From Zopfochytrium polystomum (lineage: Eukaryota; Chytridiomycota; Chytridiomycetes; Chytridiales; Chytridiaceae), in assembly GCA_025765615.1 (NCBI GenBank), contig JAIVFJ010000159.1, forward strand, positions 88,642 to 152,641: DNA of 64,000 nucleotides, written 5' to 3'. The position numbers were made by a program, and so were the translations under genes. The notes beneath the pieces were generated by a model. That model had not been told where the DNA came from, made no database searches, and was given only the letters and a program-made list of their open reading frames with translations. Numbering within the stretch: the first letter of the stretch is position 1; every line of letters starts with the position of its first letter. Below, one piece after another: positions 10,928-22,894 of the stretch.

Positions 10928-11508
10928 GCACATATTCAGGCTCCATGGACTCCCTCAGTCTTTCATCAGTTACAGAGGACCACAGTTCAGATCTCAAGTC
11001 TCAACTGTCAACTGCTTATCACCCTCAGACTGATGGATAAACAGAAAGAACAAACCAGACTCTGGAGCAGTATTTGAGGTGCTATGTAACCTATCAACAG
11101 GATGATTGGCCCACCCTCCTTCCGCTGGCAGAATTTGCTCTCAACAATTCTCTCCACTCAAGCACCCAGCTATCTCCTTTCTTTGCACCCTATGGCTTCA
11201 ATCCAAGAGGAGATCTTCTGGGACAAGAGACCCTATCCAATGTCCAAGCTCCTGCTGTGGCTTCACACTTGGATAAGCTCAAGATCATCAGCACCTTCCT
11301 GGACTCCACCCTGAAGCAAGCCCAAGAAGATGCCTCAAGATTTGCCAACACTCACAGAATGGACCATGACCTTGCTGTGGGTCAGCAAGTTTGGCTTCTG
11401 AGGAAGAACTTGCAGACCAAAAGACCAAGCCCCAAGCTAGACAACCTCAAGTTGGGACCTTTCAAGATCTTGGAGCAAATCAATCCAGTCACCTTCATTC
11501 TGGATCTC
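10922..11508 (+). pseudogene. Chromovirus integrase fragment
   Basis: About 580 bp closely matching the integrase region of the chromovirus at 56150-61454, from the IFRLHG segment to FKLDL. It has a stop in place of a Q codon (GGATAAACAG) and a deletion of about 33 bp between short TCTCAA repeats. It lacks LTRs and both ends are abrupt, so it is a dead fragment. Confidence 0.85.
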
Positions 11509-11610
11509 TAAGACAAAAGTAGTTAAAGCAGTCCCAAGAATAAAGGCAGGTTAGCCACTAATACACTTTGATAACACCTTGGAAATTAAAGAACTGGGAA
11601 TAATAACAGG
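11509..11610 (+). repeat. Fragment of the TGTTAAGAC LTR family
   Basis: This matches in reverse orientation the sequence at about 55120-55220 (TAAGACAAAAGTAG, then ACTTTGATAAC..CTTGGAAA..AAAGA.CTGGGAATAAT). It is joined directly to the chromovirus integrase fragment and is diverged from the 55-kb copy. Confidence 0.75.
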
Positions 11611-12744
11611 GATCCAGACCATTGTGGTTTAATAAGGTTGTTTTGCGTTTGGCTGTCGCCCAGTTCACTGCAGCTGCAGCGTGTGTTGAGCCATTCGCCA
11701 ACCAAATGTATTCTCAACTAACAGCCCTTGCACACGCCCTCACACGTGCCACCGCTGTCGGTGGTTTCAGCAAATGACAAAATTCTCCCGGAGGATGCCC
11801 GATGGACGAAAAACATCCAGCATCTCTCTACGGTCAGACAAAGGAGCGCGCACCTCGTAGCTACTGACTGCCGCCATAGCAATGCTTGTCGCGAGCCGCC
11901 GCCGACTCCCCCAGCCGTGGAAAAAACCACAACTTTGGTGCAGGGGGGGGGGGTCTCGGTGGAGGGGAGTCTATTAGTAGCCGTTCCCATGACAACAATA
12001 TACACATCGTTCGTTCTTTTTTGCAAAAAGCGATCGGCAAATATTGTTATTAATAATACCTGTCCAATACCTGTCCAATACCTGCGTGCCTGCTCACCGG
12101 CCACACACCAAACACCACACGGGACCCTCGCGCAACTCCCCCCCCCCCCGCGCTCGTAGCTCGTAGCAGCCGGCAGCAGGAGCCAGCCAGCCAGCAGCCA
12201 GCAAGCTCCCACACCCGCCCGACCCGGCCCGCCCTGCCCCCCACTAATGGTCTTGGTGCGCCGCCAGTGTCGGGGGAATCCCCCCGCCGCCGTAGCCGTC
12301 CGCCTGGGTTACCGCGCGTTCGCGTTCACGGGCAGGCCGAGGAGCGACGGCGCCAGCAGTTGTTGTTGTTGCTACGTGCTGTCGACTGTCGGCAGTAGCT
12401 GGTGTCGCGGGGGTAACCCCGCGAGTCCCCTCCCCGCCTCCTTCATCGCCCTCCTCCCGCCACGCGGCCTGTCCCACCGCTGCTCCCCCTCCTCCTCTTT
12501 CACCTTGGCGACCTTCTTCCTTCGCTCTCCCGCATCGCCGCCCCCGCCCCCGCCCTGGTCCAACCGCACTTTTCGATGCAATCGGATCGATCGGGTCGTC
12601 CCGGCGCTGCTGCCGCGGTTGGCGCTCCATCGGCGCCCCTTCGAGCAGCCGCAGCCGCCGCCGCCGCCTTTCGTTCTGCGGCCCAGCGCGCAACGTACGA
12701 TCAGCGGCAGCTGGCGCGTTTTCGCTGCTGTTGGCCTCTCCGGT
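11611..12744. other. Upstream region of the ABC1 kinase gene
   Basis: Low-repeat, increasingly GC-rich DNA leading into the kinase gene. Open frames in the last 500 bp exist on both strands but are compositionally biased and probably not coding. An in-frame ATG at 12247 could extend the kinase N-terminus. Confidence 0.4.
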
Positions 12745-15316
12745 ATGACTGCAGCTTTATCGCCGCTTAATGGGCTGAAGGCGGCTTCGATCGCCGCCGG
12801 ACTGTCCTCCAGAGCCAGTGGCTCGAGAGCCGCCCGCGTTCTCACCGCATCGTACTCTACGACTTCCGCGTCGCCGTCACCGCCTCGCAATCCTCCCTCA
12901 ATCGCAAACAAGCAACCGCGCTCGATTCTCCGTCGCGCCCTCCGATTCCTGGGCCTTTCGCTCCTCTTCGTCGTTGCCGCCGCTCTGACCGCCGCCGTCG
13001 TCGTCATCGTCTACCTTACCCCGATCGCGATGCCGCCGCTCGAAATGCTCGGCCACGCCCTCAACGTGTTGCTGCGATCTGCTCTTTCTTTGATTGCCGC
13101 CGCCGCCATCGCGCTCGAGTACAGCTACCTGTTTTCCCAGTGGTCAGAGTACAAGAGCGACGAGTACAAGGCCGCCAGAAGCGTTGTGCACAAAAGGGCC
13201 GCAGAGTGGCTGCTGTGGCTGGCCCGGATCCAGAAGGGCGTCTACATCAAGGTTCGGTGCTATTGAGAGAGAGGCAACGCGGCCTTCTCATTTCTAACAC
13301 ACAAGGACGTCAGGCCGCGCAACACATTGCCTCGTTGACTTACATCGCGCCGGAACCGTACACGTCCACGCTCAGCGTTCTGCAGGTGAGGCGGATGGCC
13401 GTCTGTGTGTGTTGCTTCGCTTGCCGGACACTCGGGGCTGTTGCTGCTGCAGCTGACCGACTCCACTTCGATTTCTCAAAGGACAAAGCACCCTTTCGTC
13501 CATTCTCCGTTGTGGGCAAGGTCGTAACCGACGAGCTGGACATTGCGTCCGTCAGTGAGCGGTTCTCCGACTTTGAGGAAACTCCGATCGCTGCAGCATC
13601 TCTTGCTCAGGTTCATCGAGGTAAGAGTTTTAAGAGTCGTTTGCTTTTCGGCTCGAGCTCAATCAAACAACCTCCAAATAACCGAACTAAACGTCGCCTA
13701 CTCAGCAACTACGACGGACGGCCAAAGCGTGGCCGTTAAAATTCAGTACCCAGACGTCGCCCGCCTCCTGGTCCTTGACACTGCCACCATGCAGCTGCTT
13801 TCCGACATCGCCGGCTACCTGTTCCCCGACTTTTCCTTCTCATGGGTGGTGACGGAATTCCGCACGACGCTGCTTGCAGAGTTGGACTTTACAAGGGAGG
13901 GCCGCAATTGTGAGGCTTCCAACGCTCGGTTTGCCCATCGCGGGAACAGCGTGCGCTGCCCTGGGGTCCGCTGGGACCTGACGAGTGAGCGCGTTCTGAC
14001 AATGGAGTTTATCGACGGCGTCAAGGTCAACCACGTGGAAGGTTTGAAAGCGCTAGGCGTCAACCCCAAGGACGTCGGGACACTTGTTTGCGATGCGTTT
14101 GCCGAGATGATATTCTGCCACGGCGTCGTGTGAGTTAGTCGGCTTGTCCACGCTCGATTCCCATCATATCAACAATATCTGTTCGCCGCTTGAATTCTCG
14201 CACATTTATTTGGCCAACCGATCAATCACGCAAGGGATTGACCCGACTTTAAACTTGTTTCCGCCCCATTCTCCCTCCCCCAAAAAAAAAAATAAAAAAA
14301 AATAAAAAAAAATAGACATTGCGACCCTCACGCTGGCAACATGCTGGTGGTCAAGTCTCCTGCAGATCCAAGAAAACCACAGCTGGTGCTGCTGGATCAC
14401 GGTATGTATCGGTCCCTGGACAACAAATTCCGCGTCCTCTACTGCAAGCTATGGAAAGCTATGGTTATGAACGACTCGCAGCTTCTTACGGAGGTGTCCA
14501 TGGAGCTCGGCGCGGGAGAACTAGGAAGGTTTGTTTGGCCCCACCCTTGTCCTCCTTTTTTTTTTTTTTTTTTTAGCACCTCCTGTGGTGCACACCGCGG
14601 AAATTATTGTCCGTTTTCCCAAAGGCTGCATTCAAACTAACCCACACACGACAATCACACGCTTCAGCATCTTTCCGGTTATGTTCACGGGGCGTACAAT
14701 GAACTCAAACACTCGGCTCGGCTCGGAGATGACGCACGCCGAGCGAACAAGGCTGCGTGCGTCAATGCGCTCCTTTAGCGCCAACGATTTCATGTCGTTT
14801 CTCGAGTCTCTTCCGCGCGACATGCTCTTTGCCGTTCGGGTTGGAAACCTAGTCCGCGGAATTCACCGGGAACTCGGCGGCGCAAACGTCGAGCGCTTCT
14901 GGGTGAATGCGGCGTATGCCGTCAAGGGGACGTGGTGCGTGGGGATGGACGAACGCGAGCGTACAGTCGCCGAGGCGGTTCGGGCTGCGCATTTGCGCGA
15001 ACAGGGCCGCAGCGATGGCGGAAAGGTAGATAGGCAGCCGATGAGCGCGCGATGGAGCGCCCGCGGACTGACCGTGTGGACGCCTCTTTCCCTGATGGAT
15101 GGACTTTACGGCTGGTCAGCGCGGATCGGTTTCCTGCGGGACGTTGCGTGGCTTGGCGTCAAGCAGTGGGTGTTGGACCGGGCGATTGAGGTCTTTTCTG
15201 TGGTCAAAGCCCTGCGTGACTGGGTGTACGCTGACGCGGTAGCCGCAGGCGCCGCCGCCGCCGCCGATGAAGACGAACGGGGCCGGTTCGGTCGACGACC
15301 GATACACTCCGGCTGA
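12745..15316 (+). CDS. ABC1/UbiB-family atypical kinase, ADCK1-like, probably mitochondrial
   Basis: Six exons join in frame: 12745-13251, 13314-13385, 13482-13620, 13706-14129, 14316-14528 and 14668-15316, all with GT-AG introns, giving 667 residues. The N-terminus is rich in R, S and A with few acids (mitochondrial presequence-like) and is followed by a hydrophobic segment around residues 75-95. Family motifs are visible: YIKAAQH in place of KxGQ (169-172), the alanine-rich loop AAAS that replaces the P-loop (230-233), VAVK with the lysine at 251, HCDPHAGN (382-389) and LLDHG (406-410). ABC1 kinases of this branch act at the mitochondrial inner membrane in lipid and cristae homeostasis (ADCK1, yeast Mcp2) rather than directly in ubiquinone synthesis; that role is from family knowledge. 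The GxQ glycine is replaced by alanine under this splice model. An earlier ATG at 12247 is possible. Confidence 0.88.
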
Positions 15317-15444
15317 ACGAACTGGGCCCTAATAGCTTGCACTGGCTTCCCTTCCGATCTCGACCCTCCTACTGTGAGGCTGGTGCTACTTTCTTTTTAT
15401 TTGCTTTCATTTTTCTCCCAGCGCGCAACGTTGTCAGCTCAGCA

Positions 15445-15450
15445 AATAAA
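15445..15450 (+). terminator. AATAAA polyadenylation signal after the ABC1 kinase gene
   Basis: AATAAA occurs about 130 bp beyond the kinase stop codon at 15316, a suitable position for 3' end formation before the convergent protease gene ending at 15593. Confidence 0.5.
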
Positions 15451-15592
15451 CCCTTTGCACGTTACACGGCAGCGCCAACGCGTATTTTGCCTGGGCATCC
15501 TTAGAAACTGCTTCAACACGCTCGCTCACTTTCTCGCCCCCCTGGTTCTCTCTCCAGCTCTACTCTTTCTCTTCCTCCGTTATCAGGCCGAT

Positions 15593-17685
15593 TCATGACA
15601 CGAGCCAGCGAGCTTCCTGCGCCAACACCACAGAAGATAGCGCACAAACCAGGAACAGAGGTGCGCTGACACAGCAGCTCCACCCGCTTGTCAACCCTTT
15701 GCGCGGCGCAGTCGCACGGCTCGAGCTCTGCGTGCCTCGCGGCTCGCCCTCGCCGCCGCCACGCGTTCCTCCCTCACCGGCCCCGCCGCCCCCGCCGCCG
15801 TCCCCGGCGTCCACAGCGCTCCTACCCTTGGCGAGCGCAAACCCAATCCTCCGTCGGTCGGCGTCAAATACAGTGTAGAAGCGCTTCAGAAACGTGTTAC
15901 CCAGCAGCAGCGTCCCCCGCGGAAGGCCCTTGCCGCCAGCGGCAGCGGCCAAAAATCCAATGATGCACGTGTTGTTGCCAATGTCGACGACGTACTCGGA
16001 CGCGGTGAGGTGCAGCGCCCCGCCGGTGGGCATGTGCAGCGTGAAGAGCGGGTATACTGATGGCTGCCGCCGCCGCTGCTGCTGCTGCTGCTGCTGCTGC
16101 TGTTCTTGCTGCTGCTGCTGTAGGCACGGGAGCGTGTAAATGTAGTCGGCCTGCCCGCGGCCGATGCGCGCGCGCTGCGCCGAATTTCCGGGAACTGCCG
16201 CGGCGAGCGCGTCGAGGACGGCCGGCGGGAGCAGCCCGAGCGACGTGCCCGTGTCCATCAGCGCGACGAGCGGCTCCGCGTCGCCGCGGGCGCCGGCCTT
16301 TTCATCGCCGCCGCGGCCGTCGTCGCCGGTCCCGCTGTCGTCCGCCGGCAACGCAGTCCCACCACCACCACTATCACCAGCACCGCCCGCTTCGACCGGC
16401 GACCGGTACGTCTTGCTCCCCACCGACACTGCGGTCACCCGCACCCCCCACCGGCCGAGCGCCAGCGCCTCTCTTCCTGCCGGGTCGCCGTCGCTCCCAA
16501 ACACGGGGAACCACTCGAGCCCTTCGCCGCTGCAGTTCTTGCCGGTGCTGCTCGCGCCACCGCCGCAGGCGCCGCCGCTGCTGCTGCTGCTACCCTCGAC
16601 GGTGTCGGCAAAGAGCGAGCGGTCAAAGCCGCCAAACGTGGCGGCGCCGGAGCGGCCGTCAGGAGCGACGTAGTATCCGAATCGGGCCGCGGGCACGACT
16701 CGCTGCGCGGCCATGGCGACGAGCAGCGGTGGAGCGCGGTGGCTGTCTCCTCTTTCGTCGACGCTCCCGTCGACGCTCCCGTCGACGCTTTCTCCGTCGC
16801 CGCCGCGGTTACCCGTCGTCACCGGCAAGCTCAGGCCGACGATGCCGTCGGCGTCGTTCGCGCCGGCGCCAGCGGCCGTGTCGTACGCGGTGGCCTCTGT
16901 GAACCGGAACCGCGGCACAGCAACGTCCGCGACGCCGACGGTGTCGACGGCGAGGCGGCCGGCGACGCGCGTGCCGTCGGCGTAGCTGCTCGTGGGCGCG
17001 TCGGCGCGCGGGTCGCAGTAGGTCGCGCTGGCGGCGGGGTCGTAGGTCGTCGGGGCAGCGCGGCACGCGCGCGAGGCGCACTTGGACGAGAGGAGCCACA
17101 TGTCGGCCGAGCCCGTGTCGAAGAGCACTTTGAAGGGTTTCGGCGGCGTGCCGACGGTGATCTCTCCGCGGAACTGGCGTTGGTTTGCGGCGTTGTTTTT
17201 GTGAGGTCAGCTGGGAGGGGGGGGGGGAGGGGGGGAAGGAAATAAAAGGAAAGACTTTGCACCTCAGTTATGACGTGTGGATACAGTTCAATGGGGACGG
17301 TCTGTCCGTCGTTTTCGTTGCCGGTAGCGGCCGAGTGCAAGGGCGTCATCAAAGAAAAAGTGTGCAGCCGCTGCAATATGCTGCTGTAGGGATGCGGTAT
17401 CGCGTCAGGCGGGTCCGCGGTGCCTAGCTGGATTCTGGCGTGGGAGGGGAGTCAGTGAGTGTAAATCACGTAGAACAAGCACCGGAAGAACAGAGAGGTC
17501 ATCTATCTGTTTTTTCTTCTTGTTGTCGGTGCAAGCGATACAAACGTGGACAGTTGAATCCCTGCGAGCTTTGCAGCAGCAAGAGTGTCCTCTTTGGAGG
17601 TAATGCGTCTGGAAGCGGCCGTGGCTTTTGTTGCCGCCGCGACCAGCATCGTCGCTGTTGCTGCAGTTATCAGTAGCATAGCCAT
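15593..17685 (-). CDS. Secreted or surface pepsin-family aspartic protease with C-terminal hydrophobic tail
   Basis: The model is three exons on the minus strand, 17685-17546, 17434-17263 and 17173-15593, giving 630 residues. The start ATG at 17685 gives a signal-peptide-like N-terminus ([20 protein letters not shown]). A propeptide region follows, then [21 protein letters not shown] with the first catalytic DTG at about 123, the flap tyrosine SYADGT near 168, and the second DTG ([10 protein letters not shown]) near 411. Typical pepsins have two such lobes; here several Gly/Ser/Asp-rich inserts and a polyglutamine tract (about 455-472) enlarge the C-lobe. The last 25 residues are hydrophobic ([15 protein letters not shown]) after a Gly/Ser/Arg-rich linker, as in GPI- or membrane-anchored yapsin-type proteases. 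The catalytic exon is secure; the two upstream exons rest on splice-site and phase matching. The gene is convergent with the kinase gene upstream. Confidence 0.82.
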
Positions 17686-18007
17686 CACGCTTGTGAGTGC
17701 CCGCCCTGTGGCAGGTGCTATGAAGGTCGCCGACGTCCTCGCCCTCGTTGCTGAGGTTGTCGTCGCCGTCGTCGTCGCCGCTGTCCTTTCGTCGTCGTCG
17801 TCGTCTCGCCGTCTTCGCCGAGGGATCCGCCTTTGTTTCAATACAATGCAGGCGGGCTTTGCACAAATTGGAAAATAAAGGGGCGCGGGCGGGGGCGGGC
17901 CGGCGGACGGGCGGGTCGTGTCGGGACAGCGAGCGACGACAGCTGCCTTGGGTGGGGAGTTGGGTGGGAGGCAATTTCTCGCTCTCTGTCTCTCTCTCCC
18001 TCACTCC

Positions 18008-18009
<2 letters not shown>

Positions 18010-18068
<59 letters not shown>
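18010..18068. repeat. (CT)n microsatellite
   Basis: About 29 uninterrupted CT dinucleotides lie between the protease gene start and the end of the Tat-SF1-like gene, in the likely promoter region of the protease gene. Confidence 0.97.
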
Positions 18069-18070
<2 letters not shown>

Positions 18071-18228
18071 GGCTGGGAGACGGTCTTCGTGTCCCTTTCG
18101 AATATTCCATCGCTTTTCTTTTCTCTCATTTTCTTCTCTTCTTCTCCATTTTTGGCGCCACCACTGCTACTATTACTACGCTAACCGAGCCGACCCAGAC
18201 CCGCGACTCGCGTCAGGCTGCTGCTGCT

Positions 18229-18256
18229 GCTTGATTGATTGATTGATTGATTGATT
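18229..18256. repeat. (TTGA)n microsatellite
   Basis: Six tandem GATT/TTGA tetranucleotides lie about 60 bp beyond the Tat-SF1-like stop codon. Confidence 0.95.
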
Positions 18257-18314
18257 CGACCCGGTTAAGATCAAACACCCGTTCCAACAATCCAACACTC
18301 AGCCAGTCAGTCGG

Positions 18315-20496
18315 TCAGTGCTGGCTTTCCAGCCACGCCTCGTACGCGGCGAGCCGCTTCGCCTCCTCCGCCTCAATGTCCGCCTGCGTCTTCGTCTCCT
18401 TGAACTTCTCCTTGCCGTCGTACAGGTACGCCGCAATCTTGCGCCCCGCAAAGAACCGCCCGTCGTTGCGCTTAAAATGATAAATGCATCGAGTGGGTGC
18501 CAGTGAGTTGGAAAAGAGAGTCGCACTTGCCCATAACTTGAAAAAAAAAGGAAAAAAAAAGGATTGAGAGAGAAAGAGGGTAAGAAAGAGCGCTCACCTC
18601 GACACATCGCTCGGCTGCCTCTTGTTCTTTAAAGCGAACAGTCATGACGCCATCGTCACTGTGCTGTCAGTTAGGGATGAAGGGAAAGAAGGGTGAATAA
18701 AATCCACAACGACGCAACTACACCCCTCCCCAAGAAGAACAATACATCCGATAGAAATCACCCGTGCACTGAAACCTACATCGTACAAGATCACGTTTGT
18801 AACCTCTCCAAACTTTTCGCACTCGTCGCGAACGTCTTGCTTCAGGTCGAGCAACAGCGTCGGGTCTTGCTAATGCAAAGCAATGGCGTTCCAAAAAAGA
18901 GAAAGAACAATGCATCAAACCACGTTGTGGCATCAGAAAACCGAGCGAAAGAAAAAATGATGGGAAACCGCACCCCTTCCGACACTCCCTCCTTCCTCAC
19001 CAAAAAGAGTGGATGTTTCTTACGTCGATTTCTTCCTTGGTGAACATGTGCTTCAGGACGACAATCTTGCTGAGCTTGGCCGACTTTTTGCCCTCCTCCT
19101 CTTCGAACCAGTCCAGCCGCCTTGCAGTGTTTCAAACAAGATGCAGAGAAGTGACGGGTAAGCCGATTAGTTTTTTAAAAAAAGGGCCAAGCTCAACTGA
19201 AGACAATCCATAATGCGCGCGAAAAAAAGAAATAAAAGGGAACCCTGTCCAGGTATAAACCACAGACACCACCATGACCTCCTACTCACTTTTCCAGCTT
19301 TTGCATCTTCTTTTGCAAAACCTTCTTCTCCATTTTGGTCGGCTGATTAGACGATTTCTGCTGCGCCGCCGCCGCCGTAGTCCCCGCGTTGGAAGCCCCA
19401 GTCGCCGACTTTGATGCAGTGGCGGAGGCGGAGGCGGGCGCGTCCTTCTCCTTTTCCTTAAAGACAGCCTCCTGCACCGAGATCCTCCATCCCTCGCCCG
19501 GCCGCAGCTCGGCGTCGTCCATGAGCGATACGCAAAGGTCGACGGATTCGGGTTTGAAGTACGTGACGAGGGCATCGCCCTTGACGTTGCCGGCGGCGTC
19601 CTTGTAAATCTTTATCCGCGGCTCGCCCGTCGACGCGTCCTCCATGAGGATTCCGTACTTTGAAAAGATGTCCACCAGCTCGGTGAACGTCACGTCGGGA
19701 GGGAGGCCCGAAATGTAGACGGACGTGTTGGGCTTTTTCGCGGGTGGCGGCTTTTGTCGCTTTTTCGCGCTTCCTGCGGCTGCTGCTGCTGCTCCTTGCC
19801 CCGCAGTACCTTCAGCGGCCGCGCCGCTGTGTGGGGTGGAGGCGGTGTCTGGGAAGCCGGACTGCGCAGAAAACTCGTCGGCGGCAGTGTAAATCTTGCG
19901 TTTTCTCTGGAAAGTGGGGACCGGAGCCTGCGAGCCGCGAGAGAGAGTCTGATCAACAACACACAGCGGGAACAAGAGCTACCAGAGCAACGCACCGTTT
20001 CGTCCACGCCCTCCTTTCGATACACCGATTGCTGCGACTGCATCAACTGCTCATCCCACTAGTGGGAAGTGTTTTGTGTTTGGTCAGACGCGGAAAGATG
20101 GTGGTGTGGGAGAGAAAGAAACAAGCATACCATTGGGAACCATGCGGACTTGGCAGGGTCCCATTGGTACGACACGCCGTCGTCGGCGACGCGCACCACG
20201 GTTTCCGTCCCGTCCTCCGTGACGATGATTGACGTCTTGTAGTGGCTGAAAGGCGTGGTGGTCGGTGTGTTGGCGGTTGTCGCTGTCGCTGTCGCTGTCG
20301 TTGTTGTTAATGTTGCTGCTGCTGCTGCGGGAGGGGGATGACGGGACGCAATCGATGACGAGGCGTGCGAGAAAGAGGAAGGCTCGGTAGCGGCGGGGGT
20401 GAAGCCGACGTCGGCGGCGGCGGCGGCGGGTGAAGGAGCAGAAGAGGACGATGACGGCGGCGGCAACAACGACGCGCCTTCGTCGTGGTTTGACAT
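18315..20496 (-). CDS. Tat-SF1/CUS2-like splicing factor (two RRMs, C-terminal UHM)
   Basis: Seven exons on the minus strand join in frame: 20496-20131, 20058-19996, 19927-19290, 19120-19024, 18869-18780, 18663-18598 and 18470-18315, giving 491 residues. The Ser/Pro/Ala-rich N-terminus leads to YQWDPAKSAWFP, the W-rich element that precedes RRM1 in Tat-SF1. RRM1 runs from about 210 to 290 (VYISGLPPDVTFTELVDIFSKYG, with GDALVTYF as RNP1). A Lys/Gln-rich coiled stretch follows, then RLDWFEEEE and a second RRM (about 370-470) carrying the U2AF-homology signature R-F-F (GRFFAGR). In yeast and animals this family binds SF3b1 through the UHM and helps U2 snRNP assemble in the nucleus. Every intron boundary restores the family sequence, so the model is strong. 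Confidence 0.9.
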
Positions 20497-20562
20497 GGTG
20501 GGTGGGTGGTCGTTGTGGGGTGTGCAATAATAATTAAGAGAACAAGTGAGAGATACCGCCGG

Positions 20563-20608
<46 letters not shown>

Positions 20609-21052
20609 CGGAAGACAGTGTGAGGTGCAGGCAGGCAGACAGACGGTGACAAGCATTTTCTCTTTACTTCCAACATTCAGAATGGAGGGGGAACATGGCT
20701 GGCGGCAGCCTTAAAATTTGGAGGGGTTTGGGAGGAGGCACGGAGGTTTTTGGCGCAGAGAGCGAGAGAGCGAGGGAGAGAGAGAGAGAGAGAGACACAG
20801 AGACAGACAGACAGACAGACAGACAGAAAGACAGATTGGGCACACTCCACATTCGTTTCGTATACAAGGTCCACCAGAGCCAAGCGGAAAAAGAGAAAAA
20901 AGAGGAAATAAATAAAATCAAACACACACTCACTCCGTTCAACCCAGCAAGGAAAATGGGTATGTGGGCGGTGGGCGGGGGCAGAGAGGAGAAGGGGGCA
21001 AGGGCGGGAGACAGGGTGCCGAGACAGGGGGAGAGAGACAGACCGCGAGATG

Positions 21053-21083
<31 letters not shown>

Positions 21084-21718
21084 GCCGCGATTGCGGCGGT
21101 GGGTGGGACGGTGATGAGCGATGGCGAGAGGGACAGAAGACGTGCGAGCGAGTATGGGGCGATGCGACGGGCGCGGGCGCGATGTAAGGTTGGCAGCGTA
21201 GAAGGCGGAGGGGGTGAGGAGTTAGCGCTTACGTTCCCCCCTGGCGATGGACATGTCTAACGGCCGAGCCGACCTGAGGGACTAAACCGCGCGATGTTTG
21301 GATGGAGTAAAGGGACCGTTGGCCATCAGGAGATGATGGGACGCGTGCCAGCCTCAACGGTTGAAGACGACGACGACACCTGTCGAAACCAATGGTCCGG
21401 CTTCCCTCCCGTCTGCAACGGGCGATTGGTTTCATAACCGCTTTTGCTATTACCTCGAAGTGGGGAGTGCGTTTGGTTCCCCAGAGCAAATGTGCCTACA
21501 CATTGTCCCCGCGTCCCGCCCATCGCCAAACTGCCATGCGTCATGTCCAACGAAACAACAACATACTGCAACCCATCCCTTCTCCTTCGCGAATGCCATT
21601 CCCATTTTCTTCCAGCAGCCGTACATTCAGCGAGGGATTACTTCTTACCTGACAAACCAATCATTCGCAATCCTCACGCCATCGCCGTTTTCGCTCCCTT
21701 TTCTCTTTCTCGCCTCGG
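20497..21718. other. Divergent intergenic region with simple repeats
   Basis: Shared upstream region between the Tat-SF1-like gene (minus) and the 14-3-3 gene (plus). It contains (ACAG)n tracts at 20569-20605 and 20799-20832 and (GA)n tracts near 20778-20795 and 21053-21076. Open frames across these repeats are compositional and not genes. Confidence 0.7.
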
Positions 21719-22894
21719 ATGGATGGAACAGCTACCCGTGAAGACCAAGTTTACATGGCTAAGCTCGCCGAGCAGGCCGAGCGGTACGACGGTGAGTATC
21801 TGGAATTTCTTGCTCCCATCTTGTCTCACGTGCATTTCCGAATTTCGCCTTTTTCGCACGGTTGCGCACTCGCACAGAAATGGTGTCCTTCATGAAGGTG
21901 AGATCTGACTGGCATACACATCTTCGTTGTCGTCGTGATGATGCGAGCGTGTCGCGCTCTAAAAACATGTCTCCCTGCCCGGTGCAATACAGGACGTTGC
22001 CAAGCTCGGCGTGGAGCTCACCGTCGAAGAGAGGAACTTGCTTTCCGTCGCCTACAAGAACGTTATTGGCGCTCGCCGTGCGTCGTGGAGAATTGTTTCG
22101 TCCATTGAGCAGAAGGAGGAGCAGAAGGGCAACGAGGGTCAGGTCGCAAAGATCAAGGAGTACCGCTCCAAGATCGAAATTGAGCTCCAGGACGTGTGCT
22201 CCGACATTTTGAAGGTCTTGGACGAACACCTGATTCCTACTGCCGAGGCTGGCGAGTCCAAAGTTTTCTACTACAAGATGAAGGGCGACTACCACCGTTA
22301 CCTTGCCGAGTTCGCTGTCGGCGACAAGCGCAAGGACGCGGCTGGCCACGCGCACGAGGCGTACAAGGCTGCGACTGACGTCGCGCAAACGGAGCTGGCT
22401 CCCACCCACCCCATCCGCCTCGGTCTCGCCCTCAACTTCTCTGTCTTTTACTACGAGATCCTCAACTCCCCGGACCGCGCCTGCCACCTCGCCAAGCAGG
22501 CCTTTGACGATGCCATCGCGGAGCTCGACACTCTTTCGGAGGAGTCTTACAAGGACTCGACCCTGATCATGCAGCTCCTGCGGGACAACCTGACTTTGTG
22601 GACGTCCGACCTTCAAGACGGTGCGTTGTGACGTTTGATTTGTTTATTTGTTTCATGTGTTTTTTTTTTTTTTTTTGGTTGATACCTTAGCTGTGTCGCT
22701 ACTGTCTAACGTTTGGAACCTGCCCTTTTGAAATTTTCTCTCGTTTCCTTGCTACTTGCCTTGACGACGAATGAATGGACTTGCTCGGGTCCGATCGGTG
22801 TTTTGCTTCCCGCGGTTCTTTCACGCAACAAAAACCTGCAGCCGAAGTCGAGAAGGCCGAGGAGCCCAAGGCCGAGGAGGCGGACAAGAGCTGA
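21719..22894 (+). CDS. 14-3-3 protein
   Basis: Four exons, 21719-21791, 21878-21897, 21993-22620 and 22842-22894, encode 257 residues, the usual 14-3-3 length. Exon 2 is only 20 nt. The start at 21719 gives [26 protein letters not shown], the conserved first helix. Family signatures are complete: [19 protein letters not shown], with the phosphopeptide-binding Lys53 and Arg60, [15 protein letters not shown] with the Arg-Tyr pair near 131-132, and the C-terminal [21 protein letters not shown] and [12 protein letters not shown] blocks. The protein is a cytoplasmic dimer that binds phosphoserine/threonine clients. The short acidic tail ([17 protein letters not shown]) is encoded by the last exon. 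An ATG at 21723 is out of frame and is rejected as the start. Confidence 0.97.

Noticed and set aside
16060..16902. 280-residue plus-strand frame across the protease gene
   Set aside because: Antisense of a GC-rich aspartic protease exon whose motifs are unambiguous.
17748..18242. Frames rich in SL repeats around the CT microsatellite
   Set aside because: They are translations of a (CT)n repeat and not genes.
21723..21780. ATG at 21723 as the 14-3-3 start
   Set aside because: It is out of frame with the conserved first helix, which is read from the ATG at 21719.
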